Origin: Xestospongia bergquistia
Taxonomy: Eukaryota; Porifera; Demospongiae; Haplosclerida; Petrosiidae
Reading direction: 5' to 3'
Assembly (NCBI GenBank): GCA_963965975.1
Contig: OZ014413.1
Location: 10,008,101 to 10,072,100, forward strand
DNA length: 64,000 bases
Part shown: positions 1 through 11,601 of the stretch, piece after piece
How the letters are laid out: each line of letters begins with the position of its first letter
Numbering within the stretch: the stretch's first letter is position 1
Position numbers and translations under genes: made by a program
The notes under the pieces: model-generated
Seen by the model: only the letters and a program-made list of their open reading frames with translations
Databases searched by the model: none
Told to the model about the DNA's origin: nothing

Positions 1-39
1 GAAATTAACTCCAGCTCATTGGCAAAGTGTATAAAAATA

Positions 40-87
<48 letters not shown>

Positions 88-421
88 TCATAGCAGCTGA
101 GAAAGAAAGCTCTATAGCTATAACCTTTTTCACTCTACCTTAATGTCCTAACATGTCATCTTTTTTGCCATGTTAGATATCTGATTGAACTCATGGAGAA
201 GTATGAATTTTATCTAAAAATATATAATGTATTTGACATGAAACAGCGTTGTCTATGTAACATGACCTTGAATAAATGACATGTATTCACAGTGTGAAAA
301 TCTATCATATTCTTTGTAAGAATCATAGATCTTATGATCTGCATTGATTCACACCAATATTTGAGTTGAATTGTAAATGTTAAATGTTGCATATTTGTTA
401 ATAATTAGCTGTGTATGAGTC
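1..421. other. intergenic spacer with (TA)n tract
   Basis: No gene seen. It holds a (TA)n run near 47-83, then a spacer block (about 84-410) that recurs at 8,560-8,770, 18,300-18,620, 25,220-25,540 and 32,150-32,470. It ends at the point where a transporter fragment is joined. Confidence 0.7.
47..83. repeat. (TA)n microsatellite
   Basis: Uninterrupted TA dinucleotide run seen directly. Confidence 0.9.
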
Positions 422-501
422 ATAATGGAGGGTGTTGATCTTATTAATTCATCTTTTAAATCTTGCTTCATTTCAAATGATATAATAAAGTTTATAAGTC
501 C
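422..501 (+). pseudogene. POT-family transporter fragment (TM7-TM8 loop)
   Basis: About 80 bp matching the transporter segment just after TM7 (IMEGVDLINSSFKSCF) and into TM8. It is joined at both ends to unrelated spacer. The same fragment, with the same 3' fusion to a decarboxylase remnant, sits at 13,714-13,793, so this is a duplicate of an already broken gene. Confidence 0.75.
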
Positions 502-782
502 ATTTCTTCAAATCTCTAATGAGTCAATCAATAAATGTCCATGCTTCTTCATGAGTTTCTCCTTTGTCTTGCAGTGAGACCATTAGAGGGTACCAATGAG
601 TGGTTATACCACCCAACCTTAGAGTTGTGATCTTCATTGACATTTGGGATGTTGGTTGGTGATACATGAAGGTCTCCTTTAGTGGATCTTGCAAGATTGT
701 AAGAGAGCATCCAAGGTTTCTGTTCTCGTACATAAAGAACATCTATATAAATAGTTTTATATACCTGTTCAGCCATTTCTAA
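502..782 (-). pseudogene. PLP decarboxylase-like remnant, N-terminal part
   Basis: Reading on the minus strand from the ATG at 776-774, a ~75-codon ORF starts MAEQVYK and contains LARSTKGDLHVSPTN and PSNGLTARQR. It then shifts frame into a second ORF ending EEAWTFID. The same N-terminal block precedes clear decarboxylase motifs at 61-62 kb, which is how it is recognised. It has no catalytic region. It is nearly identical to 13,794-14,074. Function as a protein is very unlikely. Confidence 0.6.
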
Positions 783-1837
783 AAATAAATGAAAGTGAGA
801 TATGAGTCATATGATAATCACATGCAGACTTCTATTATAATAGGAAATTTGATACACTGTGATTACTTTTAACATTTTTACTTAGCGCATCTAAAGCTCA
901 GTGAGGTAGCTACTAATGACAAGATTTGTAGTTGATTGTCAGAGATTTAAGAGTCTTTGTAATGTCTCATTAGTTAGGTAATATATACAACACATAGTCT
1001 ATTTTCTATTTGCACTTCAATTATAAAAAGGTGTGATGTTAATTACTATATTATGTATTATGTGTAGCATGGATTAATTAATACAACACTCTTTAGTAAA
1101 TTGTATAAATTGTCATACTCTGTGTGACATAAACTTTGACATTGTATTTGAAAACATTGAGAATCTTCTCATTTTAGAGTTATTGTGAGAAGAAGAAAAA
1201 AGTGTCATGCCTTCTCATACCTTACATTCAGCAACAAATTTAATGATATAATGTTAACTGGTAAACACAGCCTATAGGTGTAGCCTACCAGTATCACTAT
1301 ATGTCTTGTCTAAAGACTTAAATACATGTAACTATATACACCAACAGTTTGACAGAAGTAGTTTGTTATTACAAAACACGTTATATATTGTACATTATTA
1401 TATATTATATATAAATTATATACAAAAATGTAAAAATTGATTGATTGCAAATTGATTCTAAAACAGTGTATACAGGTTACAGAATTATTAAAAATATAAG
1501 CATAATATTATTAATTACTATTGTATTATGAAACTGAAGGTTGTGTAGCTACACAAACAGTAGTACAGTAGTAATAACAACAGTTTATGTTTACTTTTCC
1601 ACCAAATAAGTTTGCAATTGCAACCAGTACATATAACTAGTGATAATTATACAGTTGTATATTTTAGTCAGTATAGTGAATTGTCCTCTCATTTATATAG
1701 CAGTTAGTAGTTCATTTATTTTATGTGTAATCTGTTAAGTTCATATCAGATTATTGTTACAATTGGGAATTATAAGAGTTGATGAATAGTATTTTATATT
1801 TTTAGTTATCTGTATTATCAAGTATAACATTTGAGAA
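783..1837. promoter_or_regulatory. shared upstream region of a divergent pair
   Basis: This is the spacer between the minus-strand decarboxylase start (776) and the plus-strand transporter start (1838). It contains blocks repeated upstream of most copies: GATGATCACATGCAG-type sequence (here degenerate, near 815), TATAAAAAGGTGTGATG near 1023, and the CTGGTAAACACAGCC...TACCAG block near 1258-1315. The last ~100 bp before the start (ATATCAGATTATTGTTAC, then AGTATAACATTTGAGAA) are also conserved between copies. A regulatory role is inferred only from this conservation. Confidence 0.45.
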
Positions 1838-3151
1838 ATGACAAGTCATCAGTCAAGATTCTTTATTAATTTCTGTCATTTGTCTTCATGATCAGTTATC
1901 TTAGTACTTGTCTGGGATGTTCTAATGTCCAACTACATTACATATATGGGATATTTTGGAGCTACCACATACAGCAATGTTGAGGAAAGTCAGACACCAA
2001 ATAGTACAACTAATATTGTTTTTGATGTTGGATTTTGTATGCTCTACTTTATGTTCTCATTGCTTGGATTGATAGCTGATGTGTGGACAGGACGTTATAA
2101 GATCATTGTTACTGGTATCTTTTTGTGCTTTTTTGCTTGGATACTTTTTGGTTTGAATTTTATTATAAGAGTATATTGGCAAAATAATCCATTATTTTTT
2201 GTAATATATGTGCTTGGATATCTTTGTGCTGTAGTTGGATATACTGCGTTTCGAGCAAATATTGTTCAGTTCAATATTGATCAAATGGTGGGGGCTTCAG
2301 CAGATGAACTAAGTGCTATCATATACTGGCATACTATTAGTATACTAGTTGCATTTACCATTGTCCAACTTGGTAGATGTTTACTTGATTTTTTTCTTAT
2401 ACTATCATTCATAATATCAGGAGTGACAGTGTCTGTGGTATTAATAACTCATCCATTTTTTAAACATTGCCTGGAAACTACTCCTTTCATTATCAATCCT
2501 ATCAAGTTGATTGCTAAAGTACTCAACTATGCCAGGAAGAACAAGTACCCAAGGAATCGTAGTTCCTTGACCTACTGGGAGGAGGACTATCCTTCACGAC
2601 TAGACTTAGGCAAAGAAAAATATGGTGGACCTTTTACAGTAGAGGAAGTAGAAAATGTCAAAACAGTATTACATATGATTCCTCTGATGATTTGTATTGT
2701 TGGAATCAGCTGTGCTGGTGAAGTATACATGAGTATAATGAAGGGTCCTAATCCTATTAATTCATCTTTTAAATCTTGCCTCATTTCAAATAACACTATG
2801 ACGTATGTAACTGCAGCTTTCTTACTGTTTCTCCAGCAGTTCTTCATTTATCCCTGTTTCAATAAATACATTCCCAGTATGTTGAAGAGAATAGGTCTGG
2901 GACTAGTCTTTGCTTTGGCAACCACATTATCCTATGTGGTTATATTCAAGTACCAGAAGAATACCTTGTCATATTTCAATGACTTATTACTAATTCCTCA
3001 GATATTGTATGGTGTTGCTTTTTTACTAGTTTTTCCAGCATCTTTGGAGTTCACAATAGTACAGTCTCCTGTAGAAATGAGAGGGATGATGGTTGGGATG
3101 TGGTTTGCCTCTTTTGGAGTTGGTTATCTCATTAATATTAATACAAAATAG
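1838..3151 (+). pseudogene. POT/SLC15-like transporter pseudogene
   Basis: The usual start (MTSHQSRFF) is at 1838, but codon 18 is TGA (1889-1891) where intact paralogues have CGA (Arg). A 408-codon ORF restarts at the in-frame ATG 1925. The 3' end is also lost: after LININTK the reading runs into TAG and sequence found in the 3' flank of other copies (compare 7,140-7,260), so TM12 and the acidic tail (about 75 residues) are deleted. The motif that is DALMY in every intact copy has drifted to DVLMS. The nonsense codon, 3' deletion and motif decay all indicate a dead gene, although the 408-residue ORF could still be translated. Confidence 0.85.
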
Positions 3152-3429
3152 ATTAACGGACAGGTAAATGGCTAGATGACATACAGAAAGATATAAACAA
3201 CAAAGAACTAAAGATGTGAATATTATCTCTTTCATTTATTTATATCATATATTGATGACCTATGAAGTATTGAAATGTAATATCAGTAAAGAAAGATCGA
3301 TCTTTGATAATAATTATTGAATTGAAGACAGATTTTCTTTCTTAAATTATTTTTAAAGTTTATATGAAAGTATTTGCTTTCTTCGAATCTCCTTTGAGTT
3401 GATCAACCATGTCTTGTGTCACACTAGGC
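3152..3429. other. transporter 3' flank
   Basis: No gene. The sequence is paralogous to the 3' flank at 7,140-7,390 and is brought next to the truncated transporter by a deletion. Confidence 0.6.
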
Positions 3430-4370
3430 ATTAAATAAATATGACAGATATGATGTTCCTTTCTGTGAACAGATATTGTCTTATAACACAGACTACATTA
3501 CAATGTAGAATGATGAATTCGTAGTTTGGTAGCAATCTCTTTCTCTAATTCCTTTAGTCTCTCTACTACATATACAGCTAACTGTAGACATTCAGCAATG
3601 ACCCATTTCTATAAAAGGAATATACACAGCTCTCAATACACCATCTACATGAAATCAGAAACCTTTATATTCAGTGTTCATTTGATCATAGTAGATGTTA
3701 CATGAGTACATGCATGTTGTTCTTTTTGATTGATAGGAATTAAAGCTTATCAGCTATCATTAAATTATCATAAGCTTCTTAAAATGTTGTGACATAGTTA
3801 AAGATAGGATGACCTTTGCCAGTGAAGAAATCAACCAGTTTCATAAGTACATCAATATCCACTGAGCCAGAACTGATACCTCTAAGATTATCATTAGGGT
3901 ATTGATATATACCAACATCAAAAAATGACATGCAATGTGTAAATTCCTCTTCATATCAATATGAAAACAGTCAAAGTAAAAAGCCACAGGAGAGAAAGTA
4001 TTATAGGGTTATCATCATAGAAGAAAGATCACATACCAGGAACTAGAGAGAGTGATGTGTCACTTTTGATTTCTAGGTACACCATAGTCATCTAATAATG
4101 CTGAAAAGGTCCATAAGTTCTTTATGAGCATCATCCTCTTTTTTTTCAGTAAGACCAGTTGAGGGTACTTGACAACTGTAAGCACTTACTTTAGAACAAC
4201 TATCATCATAGATTTTTGGGTTCTTGGTTGGCAGTGATATATGAATGTATCCTTTAGTTGATCTTGCAAGAGATGAAAGAGTATCTTTCAAAGGTTTTTG
4301 TTATGGTTCATTAAAAACTTCTAAATGACTATTATTATAAATCTGTTCAGCGATTTTAAATGGCAAAATG
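3430..4370 (-). pseudogene. PLP decarboxylase-like pseudogene
   Basis: Minus-strand pieces in the order expected for a group II pyridoxal-phosphate decarboxylase. An N-terminal ORF near 4,291-4,088 contains LARSTKGYIHIS. A middle part near 3,990-3,790 resembles the DVGI.QYP and GKGHP.L..F segments. Near 3,680-3,600 there is an HVDG-like piece, where HVDA/HVDG carries the PLP-contacting Asp in this family. A helical C-terminal piece (LAVYVVERLKELEKEI) lies near 3,580-3,520. Stops and frame changes separate all of them. Family assignment rests on comparison with the clearer copies at 42.5 and 61.5 kb. Confidence 0.6.
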
Positions 4371-4742
4371 ATATGAGTCATATGATGATCACATGCAGGC
4401 TTTTATTATGATAGGAAATTGATATACCGTGATTACTTTTAACACCTCATTAATTTTACTTAGCACATCTATAGATAAGTGAGGTAGCTGCTATATATTG
4501 ATACAATATCCTTAGTATATTGTATATATTATAGTATCTTACATGAGCTTTCAAATATACTAGTTACAAATTAGAAATGGTATAACTTGGATAGTTGCAA
4601 GGAGTAGCCACATAGATCTAGATGTTTAACATAATCTTGTATGATATTGTATTTGAAAATATTGTGAATCTACTAGTTTTGGAGTTATTGTGAGAAAGAA
4701 GCAAAAAGTGTCATTCCCTTCATATAACTAGAACCATTAAAA

Positions 4743-4789
<47 letters not shown>

Positions 4790-5130
4790 TACTAGTAAAG
4801 ACAACCTTTAGTTGTAGCCTACCAGTGTCACTACATGTTTTTCTAAAGTCTCAAATATATATACATATATATATGACCTGATTTATACATTATATTATTA
4901 TTTATACATTATATTATTATTATACATTGTATATAAATTATATACATAATTAAGCAGTTGTATATAATACATTAGCAGTAAAGTGAATTGTCTTTTATTT
5001 AGCTGTGAAGTAGTTTATTTATTTTGTATATGTAATGCTAGGTTTATATCAGATTATCATTACAATCATGAAATTGATAAAGTATTATATATGTTTCGGT
5101 TTCTGTGTTTTCAAGTGTAATGTTTGAGAA
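4371..5130. promoter_or_regulatory. upstream region of the transporter at 5131
   Basis: Contains the GATGATCACATGCAG block (~4,386), a variant of the conserved CTAGTAAAGACAACC...CTACCAG block (~4,788-4,850), and the proximal element ending TGTTTGAGAAATGG. It includes a (TA)n run at 4745-4787. Shorter than the equivalent spacer at most other copies. Confidence 0.4.
4745..4787. repeat. (TA)n microsatellite
   Basis: About 43 bp of uninterrupted AT/TA. Confidence 0.9.
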
Positions 5131-6672
5131 ATGGCAAGTCGTCAGTCAAAATTCTCTATTCATTTCTGTCGTTTGTCTTCACGATCAGCTATTTTGGTAC
5201 TTGTCTGGGATGCTCTAATGTACAACTTCATTATATTAATGAGATATTTTGAGGGTACCATATACAGCAATGTTCAGCAAAGTCAGACATCAAGTAATAC
5301 CACTAATATTGTCTTTAATAATGGATATTTTCTGCTCTTCTTTATTTTTGCTTTGCTTGGATTGATAGCTGATGTGTGGACAGGACGTTATAAGATCATT
5401 GTTACTGGTATCTTTTTGTGCTTTTTTGCTTGGATACTTTCTGGTGTGAATTTTATTATAATTACATATTGGTCAAATGTTCCATTATTTTATGCAATAT
5501 TTGTACTTGGATGTTTGTGTGCTACCATCGGGTATACAGGGCTTCGAGCTAACATAGTTCAGTTCAATCTTGATCAGGTTGTGGGAGCTTCAGCAAATGA
5601 ACTAAGTGCTATCATATATTGGCATAGTATTAATGTACCAGTCATATTCACTATATTTCAACTTGGACGATGCTCTTTTCATTTTTTTCTTCTATTATTG
5701 TTTGTAGTAATGGGAGTAATAGTGTCTGTGGTATTAATAACTCATTCATTTTTCAAACATTGGCTGGAAGCTACTCCTCTTATTATCAATCCTATCAAGT
5801 TGATTGCTAAAGTACTCAACTATGCCAGGAAGAATAAGTACCCAAGGAATCGTAGTGCCTTGACCTACTGGGAGGAGAACTACCCTTCCCGACTAGATCT
5901 AGGTAAGGAGAAATATGGAGGCCCTTTTACAGAAGAGGAAGTAGAAAATGTGAAGACAGTGTTACGTATGATTCCTCTGATGACTTGTATTGTTGGACTC
6001 GGCTGTGCTGATGAAGTATACTGGAGTATAATGGAGGGTGTTGATCTTATTAATTCATCTTTTAAATCTTGCTTTATTTCAAGTAACATAATGAAGTTTA
6101 TAACTCCAGCTTTCTTATTGCTTCTCCATCAGTTCTTCATTTATCCCTGTTTCAATAAATACATTCCCAGTATGTTGAAGAGAATAGGTCTGGGACTAGT
6201 CTTTGCTTTGACAACCACATTGTCCTATGTGGTTATATTCAAGTACCAGAGGAATACCTTGTCATATTTCAATGACCTATTACTAATACCTCAGATATTG
6301 TATGGTGTTGCTTTTGCACTGGTTTTTCCAACATCTTTGGAGTTCACAATAGCACAGTCTCCCATACAAATGAGAGGGATGATGGTTGGGTTGTGGTTTG
6401 CCTGTCTTGGAGTTGGTTATCTCATTAATATCAATACAAGATATCCTTTTGGTTGTGATAACAATTCCATCTGTCCAAGTTTCTATTACTACATTACTAG
6501 GAGTGTTGCTATCTTTATTATATTATTAGTATTCATAGTACTAGCTAAATGGTACAAGTTCCGTGTGAGAGAGAATGAGGTCAATATAGTTCAAATTGTT
6601 GATGAACACTATGAAAGGTATCAGAACCAGGAAGAAGAATATGAGAGAGAAATGGGACTTTCTACTAACTGA
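5131..6672 (+). CDS. POT/SLC15-like MFS transporter (intact)
   Basis: An intronless 513-residue ORF that serves as the reference copy. Twelve hydrophobic segments in a 6+6 arrangement are visible: TM1 ~20-40, TM2 62-82, TM3 89-112, TM4 116-137, TM5 157-177, TM6 184-205, a charged loop 206-275, TM7 276-300, TM8 322-342, TM9 350-372, TM10 382-405, TM11 414-434, TM12 454-474, and an acidic tail. POT-like marks are GLIADVWTGRYK (77-88, TM2-3 loop), RANIVQFNLDQ (139-149) and EFTIAQSPIQMRGMMVG (404-420). Sequons NTT (~57), NSS (~308) and NNS (~444) fall on the predicted outside. The canonical proton-coupling ExxER of TM1 reads DALMY (27-31). The family moves di/tripeptides, nitrate or histidine; the substrate here is unknown. 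The start is fixed by paralogues sharing MAS/MTS. Confidence 0.88.
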   Translation: MASRQSKFSIHFCRLSSRSAILVLVWDALMYNFIILMRYFEGTIYSNVQQSQTSSNTTNIVFNNGYFLLFFIFALLGLIADVWTGRYKIIVTGIFLCFFAWILSGVNFIIITYWSNVPLFYAIFVLGCLCATIGYTGLRANIVQFNLDQVVGASANELSAIIYWHSINVPVIFTIFQLGRCSFHFFLLLLFVVMGVIVSVVLITHSFFKHWLEATPLIINPIKLIAKVLNYARKNKYPRNRSALTYWEENYPSRLDLGKEKYGGPFTEEEVENVKTVLRMIPLMTCIVGLGCADEVYWSIMEGVDLINSSFKSCFISSNIMKFITPAFLLLLHQFFIYPCFNKYIPSMLKRIGLGLVFALTTTLSYVVIFKYQRNTLSYFNDLLLIPQILYGVAFALVFPTSLEFTIAQSPIQMRGMMVGLWFACLGVGYLININTRYPFGCDNNSICPSFYYYITRSVAIFIILLVFIVLAKWYKFRVRENEVNIVQIVDEHYERYQNQEEEYEREMGLSTN

Positions 6673-6753
6673 TACTTTGTTTCTAAGTTCATCAATATTG
6701 TGTCAGTTTTGTTTTGAATTTTTTGATAAACAGAGTGATTGTGATTTGAACAC

Positions 6754-6799
<46 letters not shown>

Positions 6800-7401
6800 T
6801 TGATGCCATATGTAAGTTATAGATGGTTATCTTTAAGTTTACTAAATTTAAGTTGATTGAAATCCTTTTCTTTTACAAATAAACCTTATATTAGTGAGAC
6901 TAAAGTAGACCACACTCACAAACAACTAACAGTGTTCTAGTCTGTTTATATCTCGTTCCATCTAACCAAATTTATAGCTGTTCCACTTTGTTAATGATGT
7001 TTAAAAGATTTTAAAAGGTGTGACAAAGTTAGATTGAGAACATCAGTAGCATTTATATAACTGATTTTCATTAATATACTGGCTTTCAAGTTGAGTCTTA
7101 TAGATAAATATATAGTGAGTTATTGATGGTTATAAGAATAGAATGACATACAGGTAAATGGTTAGATGGCATACACAAAGATATAAACAATAGATAACAA
7201 AGAGATGTAAACATAATCTCTTTCATTTTCATTTATTTATATTATATGTACATGACTTATGAAGTGTTGAAAAATGTAAAATGAGTGAAGGAAGATTAAG
7301 CTTTGATAATAATTGTTGTAATTGAAACAGACATTTCTTCTTAAATTTTTTTAATAACTTTTTGTAAAAACATTTGGTTTCTTCAAATCTCTATCTTTTT
7401 A
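6673..7401. other. 3' flank with (TA)n tract
   Basis: No gene. A (TA)n run lies at 6756-6793. The rest is a 3'-flank block shared with other copies, including GGTGTGACAAAGTTAGATTG near 7,017 and ACAGGTAAATGG near 7,150. Confidence 0.6.
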
Positions 7402-7544
7402 CATTGTTAATATTCATAGTACTATAGCTAAATGGTACAAGTTACATGTGAGAGAGAATGAAACAAATATAGTTAAAATTGTCCATGAACACTATATATA
7501 GACAAGGAAGAAGAAAAAAAGAAATGGGACTTTCTACTGACTGA
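7402..7544 (+). pseudogene. transporter fragment (3' end only)
   Basis: Corresponds to the end of TM12 and the acidic tail of the transporter (VFIVLAKWYKLRVRENE region through the stop). It has several substitutions and small indels, including a stop in the tail, and no upstream body. Confidence 0.75.
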
Positions 7545-8980
7545 TACTTTTTCCTAAGATCATGTCAGTTTTGTTGAGATAAATAGAGTGTTTGTGATTT
7601 TAACACATTGTATCCTTTATTCAAGGTAATGTCACATAGCTGATACTATTTTATACTTCTGCATGAATTCAATGTTATAGGTACCATGGCAAAGATGACA
7701 TGGAATAAGATTAAGATAGAGCAAGATAGAGCATTAAGGTTAGGGCTATAGATGCTTGTTTGTCAGCTGCTATGATTTAATACATATACACACATATATA
7801 TAATTAGAATATTCTTTAAAAATTTTGGCCTATGAGCTGGACTCAATTTTTGAAAATATTGACAAGTTAGTATCCTGTTTCAAGACTGCATGTGACTGTG
7901 ATTATAAAATTATAGTATTATCAAAGCAATTAAAAACAATGACACTGAAGTAAGAAGGAAAAATGTATAACTGTTATAATTGTATAATAAGTTTTTCACA
8001 TAGCTTATTGCCTACAATTCTCATCTGAAAAAGTAGAGTAACATCAACAGATTTGTCAGGATTATATACAGCTATGATGGTATATATGTCCTTGTTGTAA
8101 TGTATTTGCTTTGAAAAGATAGAATTAACGAATTTCTGAACCCCAAATGAATAGTATAATTGTGTAAGACCTTGTCCAGACTGGGAGCTTGTCAGTATTC
8201 ATATATATCTATGTTCCTATTAGGTAATTGAAGAATTTATATCTGTGAATATCTGTGAATAAACACAAGAAATAAATGTGGGATCACTAAATAACTAACC
8301 TTTAATTCAGTGTTGAATCATTTTGTTGGTCCAAATTGTCTCATGATGTCAATTGTATGCAAAATCAGATGCACTTACGATCTCCTTGAATACTCAGTCA
8401 TATACTCTAATGTTGAATGTACATAATGCTGACAAATCTATTAGTATTTTAATCTGTTTTTACTATCAGTGTTTTTGTTTTTAATAATTTTAATAAAACT
8501 ATAATTGCATAATCACAGTCACATGCATACAATCTTGTGACAGAACACTAAACTTGTCTACCTTTGTGCAGGAGTCTGAATTTTATCTAAAATATATAGC
8601 GTATTTGATGTGAAACAGCATTGTCTATGTCACATGACTTCAAAAAATGAACATCTGTTCACAGTGTGAAAATCTATCACATTCCTTGTAGATCCTAAGA
8701 TCTGCATTGGTTCACACCAATATTTGAGTTGACTTTTAAATGTTAAATGTTGTATGCAAATTAATAATTAGCTGTGTATGAGTCATATGATGATCACATG
8801 ACAGAAAATTTGATATACTGTGATTACTTTTAACATCTCACTAATTTTAACTTGGTATATCTATATGTCAGTGAGGAAGCTACTAATGACAAGTCATGTA
8901 TTTGATTGTCAGAGCTTTAAGAGTCTTTGTAATGTCTCATCAGTTAGATAATATATACAATATACGCAACACATAGTCTA
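7545..8980. other. mosaic intergenic region
   Basis: No gene. About 7,680-8,040 is an inverted, diverged copy of the spacer at 17,960-18,180. About 8,370-8,770 is a direct copy of parts of 17,880-18,620. About 7,990-8,180 is also related to 35,360-35,540. From ~8,770 the upstream-region block (GATGATCACATGAC) begins. Confidence 0.55.
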
Positions 8981-9246
8981 TAGTTGGATATATATACTGG
9001 ACTTCGAGCAAACATTATTCAGTTCAATATTGATCAACTTGTGGGAGCTTCAGCAGATGAACTAAGTGCTACCTATATAGTGGCATAGTATTAATTTACC
9101 AATTGTTCTCACTTTATTTGAACTTGGACTTTTCATTTTTTTCTCATACTATCATTCATAACATCAGGAGTAACAGTGTCTATGGTAGTAATAACTCATT
9201 TAGTTTTCAAGCACTGGCTGGAAACTACTCCTCTCATTAGCAATCC
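8981..9246 (+). pseudogene. transporter fragment (TM4-TM6)
   Basis: Matches the transporter from the VGYTGLRANI segment through TM6 to LETTPLI. A 2-nt insertion disrupts SAIIYWH (near 9,073) and a small deletion falls near 9,128. Both ends stop abruptly in spacer. It is not translatable as a transporter. Confidence 0.8.
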
Positions 9247-10068
9247 ATTCCCGGACCATCAATCAATTTCTCTCTGATCGGTAATAAGTGGGTAATAATT
9301 ATTGGAATCAATTTACAAGCTTCTATTCAATCCAAAATACACAAATTGAAGATTGTATATAGTAGTATTTGATTTTAAAGTTGTAGCCAAACTTGCTTCC
9401 TTTATTTGAAAGTTTGTCTACTTATGTAGTGATTTTGAACAGACTAATATTTTACTTTTGGCATTGTCATCTTTACAGCTTTTCTTATTTTTAAAAAATG
9501 TTTTTCATTACTAGTTATCTTTTACCTGAGACTAAATAAGAACAGTTTCCAATATTCTCTATGTGTATCCATTACTAATAAATATAATATATCTATTACT
9601 AATATAATGCTTGTCCATTTGTGTACATATTACCGGTATTTGCAATAATTCCATCATAACAATTATGTGGCATATATCAGCTGTACATTTTATATTAGGT
9701 AGCATTTAATTGTCAGTCAATTAAGACTCAGGTTGTAAGCTAGTATAATCAATGAAAATAAGTTATTTAAATATTATTGATGTTTTCAATCTAATTATGT
9801 CACAACTTTTAAAATCTTTAAATCTTACACAAAATAAAACATAAATGGACATAAACTAACTATTAGTTGTTTAAGTGCGCAGTCTACACTAGTCCCACCA
9901 ATTTAAAATTCATTTGTAAAGGAAAAAAGATTTCTGTCAACTTAAATTTAACGACGCCATCAATAATTTAAATGTGTCATCAAAATTATATACATAATGT
10001 GTTAAAATTATAACAATCTATTTGTCACAACAAACTAACACAATTATGATAATTTTAAAAACAAACTA
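9247..10068. other. 3' flank of the inverted transporter
   Basis: No gene. Read on the minus strand, it resembles the 3' flank of the copy at 15,453 (for example the segment around 17,690-17,750), so the inverted block includes flanking DNA and not only the ORF. Confidence 0.5.
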
Positions 10069-11601
10069 TCAGTCTGTAGCAAGGCCAATTTGTCTTTCAT
10101 ATTCTTCTTCCTGGTCCATATATCTTTCATAGTGTTCATCAACAATTTGAACTATATTGACTTCATTCTCTCTCACACGTAACTTGTACCATTTAGCTAG
10201 TACTATGAATACTAACAGTATAATAAAGATAACAACACTCCTTGTAATGTTGTAATAGAAACTTTGACAGATAGAATTGTTATCACAGCCAAAAGGATAT
10301 TTTGTATTGATATTAATGAGATTACCAACTCCAAGACAGGCAAACCACATCCCAACAATCATCCCTCTCATTTCTATGGGAGACTGTGCTATCGTAAACT
10401 CCAAAGATGCTGGAAAAATCAGTGTAAATGAAACACCAAATAATATCTGAGGAATTAATAATAGATCATTGAAATATGACAAGGTATTCCTCTGGTACTT
10501 GAATATAACCACATAGGACAATGTCGTTGCCAAAGCAAAGACTAGTCCCACACCTATTCTCTTTAACATACTGGGAATGTATTTATTGAAACAAGGATAA
10601 ATGAGGAACTGATGGAGAAGCAGTAAGAAGGCCGGAGTTACAAACATCATTGTGTTATTTGAAATGAAGCAAGATTTAAAAGATGAACTATTAGGATTAG
10701 GACCCTTCATTATACTCCAGTATACTTCATCAGCACAGCTAAGTCCAACAATACACATCATCAGAGGAATAATACGAAATCCTGTTTTGACATTTTCTAC
10801 TGTAAAAGGACCACCATATTTTTCCTTACCTAGGTCTAGTCGTGAAGGGTAGTCCTCCTCCCAGTAGGTCAAGGCACTGCGATTTCTTGGGTACTTGTTC
10901 TTCCTGGCATAGTTGAGTACTTTAGCAATCAACTTTATAGGATTGATAATGAGAGGATTAGTTTCCAGCCAGTGTTTGAAAAATGAATGAGCTATTAATA
11001 CCACAGACACTGTTACTCCTGATGTTATGAATGATAGCATGAGAAAAAAATTAAAAGAACATCGTCCAAGTTCAAATATAGTGAATACTAATGGAACATT
11101 AATACTATGCCAATATATGATAGCACTTAGTTCATCTGCTGAAGCTCCCACAAGTTGATCAATATTGAACTGTACAATGTTAGCACGAAAACCAGCATAT
11201 CCAATTGCAGCGCAAATATATGCAAATACAGATATTACATAAAATAATGAATTATTTTGCCAATATACTCTTATAATAAAATTCACACCAGAAAGTATCC
11301 AAGCAAAAAAGCAAAAAAAGATACCAGTAACAATGATCTTATAACGTCCTGTCCACACATCAGCTATCAATCCAAGCAATGAGAACATATAGAAGAGCAT
11401 ACAATATCCATTATTAAAAACAATATTACTGGCACTATTTGGTGTCTGACTTTGTTGAAAATTGCTGTAGATGGTACCCTCAAAGTATCTCATAAATATC
11501 ACGTAGTTGTACATTAGAGCATCCCAGAGAATTACCAAAATAGCTGATCGTGAAGACAAATGACAGAAATGAATAAAGAACCTTGACTGATGACTTGTCA
11601 T
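10069..11601 (-). CDS. POT/SLC15-like MFS transporter, inverted copy (intact)
   Basis: An intronless 510-residue ORF on the minus strand, starting MTSHQSRFF at 11601. It is three codons shorter than its relatives because the loop before TM7 reads FTVENVK where others have FTEEEVENVK, a clean in-frame loss. It keeps DALMY in TM1, GLIADVWTGRYK after TM2, QFNIDQLVGASADELS before TM5 and AQSPIEMRGM before TM11. Private changes include GVGNLININT (Asn for Tyr) and KTGFRIIPLM at TM7. It is the only transporter in the window facing left, and its own upstream region (11,602-12,220) is inverted with it. Confidence 0.85.
   Translation of the reverse strand: MTSHQSRFFIHFCHLSSRSAILVILWDALMYNYVIFMRYFEGTIYSNFQQSQTPNSASNIVFNNGYCMLFYMFSLLGLIADVWTGRYKIIVTGIFFCFFAWILSGVNFIIRVYWQNNSLFYVISVFAYICAAIGYAGFRANIVQFNIDQLVGASADELSAIIYWHSINVPLVFTIFELGRCSFNFFLMLSFITSGVTVSVVLIAHSFFKHWLETNPLIINPIKLIAKVLNYARKNKYPRNRSALTYWEEDYPSRLDLGKEKYGGPFTVENVKTGFRIIPLMMCIVGLSCADEVYWSIMKGPNPNSSSFKSCFISNNTMMFVTPAFLLLLHQFLIYPCFNKYIPSMLKRIGVGLVFALATTLSYVVIFKYQRNTLSYFNDLLLIPQILFGVSFTLIFPASLEFTIAQSPIEMRGMIVGMWFACLGVGNLININTKYPFGCDNNSICQSFYYNITRSVVIFIILLVFIVLAKWYKLRVRENEVNIVQIVDEHYERYMDQEEEYERQIGLATD

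Noticed and set aside
6596-6856. 86-codon ORF overlapping the transporter stop
   Set aside because: Out of frame with the gene and continues through a (TA)n tract.
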